From the NCBI RefSeq assembly GCF_000005505.3, contig NC_016133.3, positions 42,683,237 to 42,747,236 on the forward strand: 64,000 nt of DNA, written 5' to 3'. The notes below the pieces were generated by a model, which was given only the letters and a program-made list of their open reading frames with translations, did not search any database and was not told the origin of the DNA. The DNA comes from Brachypodium distachyon (taxonomy: Eukaryota; Streptophyta; Magnoliopsida; Poales; Poaceae). Positions 57,262-64,000 of this stretch are shown here, in pieces. Position 1 is the stretch's first letter. The number at the start of each line of letters is the position of its first letter. Both the position numbers and the translations under genes were made by a program.

Positions 57262-57266
57262 CAATC

Positions 57267-58359
57267 AACCAGAACCAGTTGAACCCAGCGCATGTGTATA
57301 CGACTGGCGGGCACTTTATCAAGTGACAAGCAAATCAAATACGGTGCGTTTTTACCAAATCTCTCGAACCTTTTGTCAAAAAGGTAAAAATAAGAAGATA
57401 GTGCTGGTACATTTAGCAATTCTTCACCTGTTAGAATTGTGCACTCCATCGCTGATTCCGTATGGGGCTAGAGTTTTTCTCTACTTTTTTGTAGGACATC
57501 TAGAGTTTTTCGCTAGGGAGGGAAAGATGGATTTTCTTTTTGTTGAGGGGAGGGAGGGAAAGATGGATGAATGTGGGGCTTAAGTTGGATTTCATCAGGT
57601 CTATCAGGTGGGAGATCTTGGGCTACCAGCTCGCTAATAAGGCCAATTTAGATTGGGCCACGAGGCCCATTCCATCTTCTCCGCCTGGAACCAAACGAAC
57701 TGACCGGTGGCCCGCAAGATAGATGGGCCGATCCTAGGTTGCACCCAGAGTCCCAGACTGCCAAGGATCAAGTCATCGAGAGCAGTACGTACGAGACGAA
57801 CAATTCAATGACTTTGCCGGGAGTCAAGTTCGGTGGCTCACGAACTGGCGCAAGTAGCCAAGTATAATCCTGTTAATTCTTGGTTTACCTCCCCCCTCCT
57901 AGCATAGTAACTTTACTCCTTAATGATGTAACCATTGTTTCCATGAAATAAAAGAGGTCTTTGCTGTTAAAAAAAAACTCCCCTAAAAAAACACCTATGC
58001 TAAAAAACGATTTAGTACTGTTGCTGAACCGAGACTGAGATGCAAAAAGATCCCGCATACATTCTATTTTAGGCCAACATTTAAAGCCTCATATCAAATT
58101 TCGAGTAAGCAGGTCAATCAAACAGGATTCTGCTTTGCTTCGCATGATACTATTCGAGAGCGGGATTAAATGGTAAATAGGCGTGGATAAACAGTCTCTC
58201 GTTCATAAATCATAAGGGCATTACGTCAATGGCCTTGGCAGTTTCGTAAAAGGAAAAAGAATAAAGAATGGCTCTGGGCCAACGGCCTTCCTAGTTCCTA
58301 GTGATCGATCTTCTGATCCTCTCGAGCAAGTCCAATTGCTTTGCTTCTGAGACTCGAAG
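57267..58359. other. Spacer and GH17 gene 3' flank
   Basis: No gene recognised. At about 57900-57978 GATGTAACC, AAATAAAAGAGGTC and an A9 tract resemble a LINE or transcript 3' tail, but no target duplication is evident. Confidence 0.4.
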
Positions 58360-59175
58360 CTAGTTCGAAGAGCTGGGAAACTTGCATGATCCATGGCCTG
58401 CACGCAAAATACACCATCATTAGTCAGCGTTTGACTGATTGATATACTCCGTATATGATTAAGAGGATCGAAATGCTTAGCTCGATCGATATGCATGGAT
58501 GAGCTTAATCAGCTTACTTGGATCAGCGGTAGTGGTGACAGCGAGTCCATTGAAGGAGCAGCTGCCTCCGGTCTTCCTGAACTGCTGCCAGTAGGAGTTG
58601 AAGGCGTAGCTGGCGTGCGCGTCGAGGGTGTTGGGCTCGAAGCACGCGCCGCCGGGCTGGATGGCGGCGCACGTCCCTTGCCCCTGCCCGCACGCGTAGT
58701 TCAGCGCCGCCTCCACCGCCTTCTCGTCTTTCCCCGGTGCTAGCACGCACCACACGCCCAGCTCCACCGGCGGTGGCGGTGGCGGAGGCGGCGTCGCCGG
58801 AGAGCTGGGAAACTTGCATGATCCATGGCCTGCAGGCAAAACACACCATAATTACCAGGGTTCGATTGCTGTATGGAGTATGATTAACGGGAAATGCTAG
58901 ATTAATTGGCTTACTTGGATCAGTGGTCGTGGTGGTGGCGAGTCCATTGAAGGAGCAGCTGGCTCCGGATTTCCTGAACTGCTGCCAGTAGGAGTTGAAC
59001 GCGTAGCTGGCGTGCGCGTCGAGGGTGTTTGGCTCGAAGCACACGGCGCCGGGCTGGATGGCGGCGCACGTCCCACTGCCCTGCCCGCACGCGTAGTTTA
59101 GCGCCGCCGCCACCGCCTTCTCGTCCTTCCCTGGCAACAGCACGCACCACAGGCCCTGCTCCGCCGGAGGCGACG
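58360..59175 (-). repeat. Tandem duplication of the X8-coding exon region
   Basis: The 3' part of exon 2 (59175-58915) with its following intron, and exon 3 (58829-58518) with its following intron, are close copies. GAGTTGAAGGCGTAGCTGGC or GAGTTGAACGCGTAGCTGGC, TTGGATCAGYGGT and the CATGATCCATGGCCTGCA acceptor side recur. The start of exon 4 repeats the start of exon 3 (CATGATCCATGGC). Confidence 0.9.
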
Positions 59176-60501
59176 GCGGTGTCGACGGAGACGGCGAAGG
59201 CGGCGGCGACGGCAGCGGAGGGTACGAGCGGCGCCGGCCGCCGAGGTCGACCTGGTACACGGCCGTCCCATTGGGGTAGAACAGGCCCCAATGCCGCTCC
59301 GTGCCGGCCCCGGGCTTCTTGTCCTCGTTGTACAGCGAGAAGACGAACACCGGCATCTTCTCCCCGGGCCGCAGCGGCGTGCCCGGGCTCGTGGCCATGC
59401 GCGCCGCCAGGTTACGGTTGTAGATGGCCGCGTTCCCCACGGAGGCTCCCGGCCCGCCGCCGTTGGGCCAGCCGGTCTCGGCGATGGCCATCTTGATCTT
59501 CCCGAACCCGAGCTTGGCCATGGCGGCGACGCAGGCGTCGAGCATTTGGTCGAGCAGGTTGGTGTACTTGAGCCCCGTCTGGGGATCCACATGGAACGCG
59601 CCCGATTTCCCCTGGAACAGCGCGTAATCCAGCGAAATCGTGTCCTGGTTCCCCGCCCACGCGAAGTAAGGGTAGGCGTCGACGAAGTAGTAGGATTTCG
59701 TGAGGTTGAGGAACCGTAGCAGCGGCCGCATGACCTTGAGCTCGATGTCGTCGCGGAAGAGGCTGGAGGAAGGCGGGTAGGAGGCGGAGAGCGCGTCCAT
59801 GGCGAGGGGGGTGCCGAGCTTGACCCGGCCCATGCCGTGCTTGCGGAGCGCGTGGCGGAGGTTGCGCATGGCGGGGACGATGGCGCCCCAGGTGGAGTCC
59901 TTGATGGCCTGGTTGGAGAGCAGCTCGTTGCCGACGAGGAGGTAGACGATCTTGGGGCCATGGCTGCTCGGCTTCGGAAGGTTGTTGACGACCCACTTGT
60001 GCGCGGCGGCGCGGGAGGCGGCGATGGATGGGATGATCTCGTTGGGCACCATGGCGGAGACCGGGATCCCCGTCCCGGCAAAGGCCGAGAGGATCTCCGG
60101 GTTCGCGTCGTAGATCTTCACGGCGCCCGCGCCCGCGTCCCGGAGGAGGCGCACGGAGCGCGTCGGCGTCGGGAGGTTGTCGCCGAGGGTGCCGTAGTTC
60201 ACGCCCAGCCCGTGCGCCCGCTTCCCGTGCCCCTTCTGCCCGTGTCCCTTCTTCGCCGCCGCAACTGCATAGAGGCATGGAAGAACAGAAATGATCAGAA
60301 ACCATCACAACAGAAGAACAACAGGAATGATCTGAATGCAAGTGGTGTCGATGAGATTAATCAGCGGCAAGGAAGAAGAGCACACGCCATTAATGATCTG
60401 AAGCGGAGCGGTTCGATGGGTCATTTACCGTTGCAATGGCAGGAGAAGGCGGCGGCGAGGAGGAAGAGGACGGCAGCGAGGAGGGAGTAGGAGGAAGCCA
60501 T
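58360..60501 (-). CDS. GH17 glucan endo-1,3-beta-glucosidase with two X8/CBM43 domains
   Basis: Exons 60501-60429, 60264-58915, 58829-58518 and 58397-58360 (all introns phase 1) give 590 residues. A signal peptide (about 1-24) and a His/Lys/Gly-rich linker precede the GH17 barrel (about 46-360). The barrel has VNYGTLGDNLP, the acid/base glutamate in LLVGNELLS, and the nucleophile in AETGWPNGG. After a Pro/Ser-rich linker comes X8 domain one (about 388-474, starting GLWCVLLPGKDEKAV), all in exon 2. Exon 3 encodes SHGSCKFP, a polyproline linker and X8 domain two (GVWCVLAPGKDEKAVEAALNYACG and on). Exon 4 encodes only SHGSCKFPSSSN and the stop. There is no GPI signal, so the enzyme is predicted to be secreted to the wall, where X8 binds callose-type glucan. 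Two X8 modules is unusual; one is the norm. Confidence 0.93.
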
Positions 60502-61381
60502 TGCTTAATCGACGTGTTTATCTATGGCCGAGTTGTTTCGGGTTAAGGTAAGTGGTTGTTTATATAGAGGAGAGGAGTTTTAGGAAGGGATCGGGGTTTT
60601 AGGAGGAGGAAGAACCGAAGAAGCCATGTTTTGTGGGCATGGTTTCGTTGAGTTGTTGTTTACTGCGTGTTAGTGAGTGTGGTTGTTTCCGTAGAGGAGA
60701 GAAGTTTTAGGAAGAGATGGGATTAGATAATCACTAAGGAAATCTGTCGAAAGTTGTTTTAAAAAAATGGTACTCTACGGGAAATAAGAGGAGGATTGAG
60801 ATATGGAAGGGGTGATCGAGGGCCGAATCTGTAGGACTTTTGGGCTGACATGGATTTGTAAGATGGGTCAATGGGCTCCTCACGTTCCATCTCGACACTA
60901 GTAAGATGGCCCAATGGGCTCCTCACGTTCCCTCTGAAAAAAAAAACTTCTGCGTAGGTGCATTCCTCACGAAGAGAAAAGAAAGACATGAACGGTGTTC
61001 TTTCTGGAAATAATTTACTTTATACAGTACCAAAACTGTGAGACAACATCTCAAAAGGAAAAAAAGGAAATTGTGCGGCAATTCAGCAGGAGTAACAATC
61101 GCAGCTTAATTCCCGTCATATCTTGCAACATGCAGTACAACCTGACGGTCAGCCAGTGTCACCGACGACGCTATGGCACAGGTAATGTTCAATCTTCACA
61201 ACATAAATTATGTGCCCTAAGGTATCTCCCTAATAAAAGGCATGCTAGAGAGTGAGGTGAACAACCTGATTTCAACTGCAGCTCCCTATACTTCAAACCG
61301 AACAGGCTGAGGCTTATCTTCTGATCATTAGCCCAAACTCCTGACGCAATTCGCTGAAGGCAAATCATGGTGGACTACACA
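60502..61381. other. GH17 promoter and 3' flank of the next gene, with two local duplications
   Basis: A minus-strand TATATAAA (plus 60559-60566) lies about 60 bases upstream of the GH17 ATG. The block GTGGTTGTTTNNNTAGAGGAGAG followed by TTTTAGGAAG occurs at about 60552-60592 and again at 60678-60720. A second 30-base block TAAGATGG...AATGGGCTCCTCACGTTCC occurs at 60859-60888 and 60902-60931. No gene recognised. Confidence 0.6.
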
Positions 61382-64000
61382 TTATAAGGGAACGACATAA
61401 GGCAGAGCGACTACATCAGCAGAATCAATCGGCTGTGCTTCAGCCCAGACTTGGGGTGATTCTGTGGCCTCGAACATCGTCGGTTTCCTGTGAACTCGGT
61501 CCCCAGAAAACAGCCAGTCCTGATCAATGTGCTCCGAGCGGTCATCAACTGCTGGTACCGAGTACACTTGGCTCAGATACTTGGTATCAGGGTGAGGTGG
61601 TGCCAGAGAGACTTCAATGCTGTCATAGCTGGATGAAGAAACAGAAGCTTTGTGTTCCTCCTGATAGTGAGAGCCAGTGATGCCAATGTTGTAGCATTCC
61701 TTGCTATCCTGAAGCATGTTTGCTTTGCAAGAATTTTTGCTGAGTGGTAATGTTGAAGAATAAGGTGCAGTTCCCTGAGGATGATTGGCAGCAGACGTCC
61801 TTTGGACCTTAGTCAGTCGCATACTATGCTCTGCAAATATTTTGCAAAATGAGACTTAAAATCGGAGCAAAACCATAGCTAGAAGACTACCTAAAACTAG
61901 ACTTATGCTTCAAACGACTAAACACATAAAATTGGGGCTCATTGCCCGCTTTAACGAATACAGGAACAGAGGAACTCACCATGTAGAGAACTGTTAGCTT
62001 TTAAGTCTTTCCTTTTCTTGACATCATCAGAAGTGAACTTGTTCCCATTAAGAAGAGCAGAGTCCATTAAATCATGAACGTAGTTCATGCTTGCCTGATG
62101 TCCATCGAGCTCTCTTTGTTTCTGCTCATTCACAACACCTCTTCTCTTCATGTATTTGCCTTCATTTCCATCTTTAGCTTTTCTTTTCTTTACACTGTGG
62201 TCTCTGTCTCTGTCTTTAACACCCTTGTGATTAACACCTTGACCTCTATTTCCATCTTTTACACCAACACGATGATTAGCTTTTACCTCTTTAATCCTTG
62301 CATTGCCTTGAGATGCTCCATTTTTGCCCTGTACTAATTGCATAGCCATGGTATGTAAATTGTTAGCACTTCCATTTTTCTTCTCCATCATCCATTTCGT
62401 GCTCATGCTGTCAATATTTCGGTATGTAGAATGAGAAGAACCATCCGGGTGTTGGTCCACTTGTTTGGTTCTCTGCCAAGCAGTTGGGCTTGGTGTAAGT
62501 CTGCCATTTTGATGAGTCACTGCAGTAGTAGCAACCACACCTTTAGAGCTCTCCTGTTGCAGGCCCGCTCTATTACCACCATGCATCCTGGTGGTGGTGG
62601 AATGTTTTTCAGCTGATGCGACTTGAAGGCTTGTACCATTCTGCACTCTAGTTTTACCCTTCCCCTTTTCACCAGCATGATCGCTTTGAGCAATTTGTCC
62701 CAGTTTTTCACCCCTTCGACTGTGAGAAATTCTTTCCTTCTCTTTAGAACCTTCGACACCAATGCACTCAATGTTTCCAGGAAGCAGCTTGCTAGTATCA
62801 CTACCAGTGTGCTTCGCATGACTTCCTTGGCTTATGATTTGGCTAGCCAACTCATTAGTAGGTGCACTATCTTTCACTGTTTCATTATGTACCATTTCTT
62901 GTGGCCTTATCTTGCCAAGATCATCATTCTCCCGAGTTACTCGTTCCAAAGTTTCTCTCTTCTCTTTATCTCTTTCCTTTTTCTTTCGCCTATCTTGGCG
63001 TTTCTCTCTTTTGTGTTTCTTACTGTGCTTATCTTTTCTATGACCTCGATCCTTTTCTTTTCTTTCTCTTTCCCTCCCATCTTTCTTTCCCTTTTTTTGC
63101 TTCTTCGCCTTGCGCTTTTCCTGAAATGGTGCCACAGATTCAACATCAATAACAGCAAACATAGAAATGGTGCCAAAGGTTCAATATAAATAAAGTAACC
63201 ATGAAAACATAAAGGTGCAAATGTTGAATATAGATCGTAATAAAATTTTACAAGACCTCATCACGGTTTTTAAACCAACATAATCATATTACAGGCAGGG
63301 ATAATCAGGCCACATATGTTTCACAGGGTATCTTAAATTCATCTAGATCAACATTTAAGTTTCAGAGTGCGAACGGAGATCCATAGAGCCAGATCAAAAG
63401 GAAAACTTACTTCAAGTACAACAACATTTCAGAGAAAACGTTTAGACTTTATACCCCTGTATTCTAGGTAAGTTGAGCTAAACTAAACTACCGAGATGCA
63501 GCAATAGTTACTAGCATTATCACTTTATCAGATACTAATAACAAGGGATCTCCAAATGTTGACACACAGCAGGATAGTGGTTTTCAGATCAGTACAGAAT
63601 AGAAAAACATTTCTTGTCTACAAAGAACAAACCTAAAATATGTTAGCTGTAACTTCTGCTACAACTAGACAATATGTCCAAAACAAGGCTCACAAAATGA
63701 CAGACAATCTCCATCTAAAGAGGCAGGTATATAGTTAGCATGCACCCTCTATTTCCAACAGATAAATAGGATTCGGTGTATTTTAGCCTGCATACAACGA
63801 GGCAAAGACCCTTTTCATTTAAGCATGCTCAATTACTCATCTTGTCATCCACTGCCAAGTTAGTGCAACGACACCGTTTTGTGAAGCATAAAATGCAGCC
63901 AACTTGGCAAGTGAGTTCAAAGGTAAAAAGCATGAACCTCACTTAGCAGATCCTTGTGCTCACTCCTGGACTTTGCCTCATACCCTGGTGGCGGGAATGG
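61382..64000 (-). CDS. Lysine-rich, probably nuclear protein of unknown function (5' end outside the window)
   Basis: Exons 63120-61980 and 61830-61382 join in phase 1. A further exon, about 64000-63938, shows PFPPPGYEAKSRSEHKDLL and continues beyond the window. Its donor is uncertain (AGTGAG|GTTCAT keeps frame, while TAA|GTGAGG is the stronger consensus), and small exons between 63121 and 63937 cannot be excluded. The start of the 63120 exon is a Lys/Arg/Asp/Glu run (EKRKAKKQKKGKKDGRERER), a likely nuclear localisation region with coiled-coil or disordered character. The rest is hydrophilic and Ser/Asn/Lys-rich. The C-terminus (DRSEHIDQDWLFSGD ... VALPYVVPL) is more ordered. The PFPPPGYE start followed by Lys-rich KHKK repeats recalls a plant-specific family without known function. 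Confidence 0.8.

Larger units (their letters stand above)
42135..57266 (-). mobile_element. Copia LTR retrotransposon, disrupted by nested insertions and deletions
   Basis: A 5-bp target duplication CAATC lies at 42135-42139 and 57262-57266. Immediately inside are two similar LTRs, 42140-42461 and 56943-57261. A polypurine tract (minus-strand AAGGGGGAG) directly abuts the left LTR. A minus-strand CGTTATCAGCACGAG, complementary-type primer site, directly follows the right LTR. Hence the element is on the minus strand with its 5' LTR at the right. Copia coding remains are 51228-51860 (integrase C-terminal part) and 42682-43403 (end of reverse transcriptase plus RNase H). gag, protease, the integrase core and most of reverse transcriptase are missing. 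About 40-45 LTR differences, estimated by eye, suggest an old insertion. Confidence 0.9.

Noticed and set aside
59098..60341. Long Arg/Pro-rich frames in other frames of the GH17 gene
   Set aside because: The GH17 frame carries catalytic motifs and consistent splicing; these are GC-driven shadows.
62623..63189. Phe/Leu/Ser-rich plus-strand frame of 188 codons resembling a membrane protein
   Set aside because: Antisense to the Lys/Glu-rich exon of the minus-strand gene; same codon-complement artefact.

Overview
This is nuclear DNA from a grass (Poaceae). The genes are intron-bearing, with GC-rich first exons and AT-rich introns. Stowaway-type MITEs with the grass CTCCCTCCGT end recur, together with a SINE-like repeat, LINE, MULE, Copia and Gypsy remains. 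Nine protein-coding genes in 64 kb suggest a compact genome of the Brachypodium or rice kind, but I cannot name the species from sequence alone.

Layout. 0.8-5.8 kb, plus strand: a STOMAGEN/EPFL9 peptide gene, a RABA5-type Rab GTPase and a single-domain jacalin lectin. 5.8-17 kb is gene-poor, with a 5'-truncated LINE, a SINE-like repeat, a Stowaway MITE and a decayed CSLC (cellulose synthase-like C) pseudogene. A seven-exon bHLH factor lies on the minus strand at 17.2-18.9 kb. At 24.6-28.1 kb a ribosomal protein eL32 gene (minus) and an intronless PPR gene (plus) share a 346-bp divergent promoter rich in telo-box and site II motifs. A small Pack-MULE at 29.8-30.9 kb carries a kinase-gene fragment that is itself split by a MITE. 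A 13-exon FKBP62/ROF1 immunophilin gene occupies 32.5-36.4 kb, followed by an unrecognised 866-residue acidic protein gene (minus, 37.1-40.9 kb).

42.1-57.3 kb is one Copia retrotransposon (minus strand) defined by both LTRs and a 5-bp target duplication. It is blown up by nested insertions: a Gypsy remnant whose integrase is on the minus strand and whose extra ORF (putative gypsy-type transposon domain) is antisense, and a 3.77-kb LTR-like insert. Beyond it are a GH17 beta-1,3-glucanase with two X8 domains made by exon duplication (58.4-60.5 kb, minus) and the 3' part of a lysine-rich, probably nuclear protein gene running off the right edge (minus).

The genes are ordinary, independently transcribed plant genes; I see no operon-like or defence-island system. 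The best leads are the duplicated X8 exon, the antisense ORF in the nested Gypsy, the Pack-MULE, the GC-AG intron and duplicated splice-acceptor region in FKBP62, and the divergent eL32/PPR promoter. All exon boundaries were inferred by eye from splice consensus, reading phase and family resemblance; no alignment was run.
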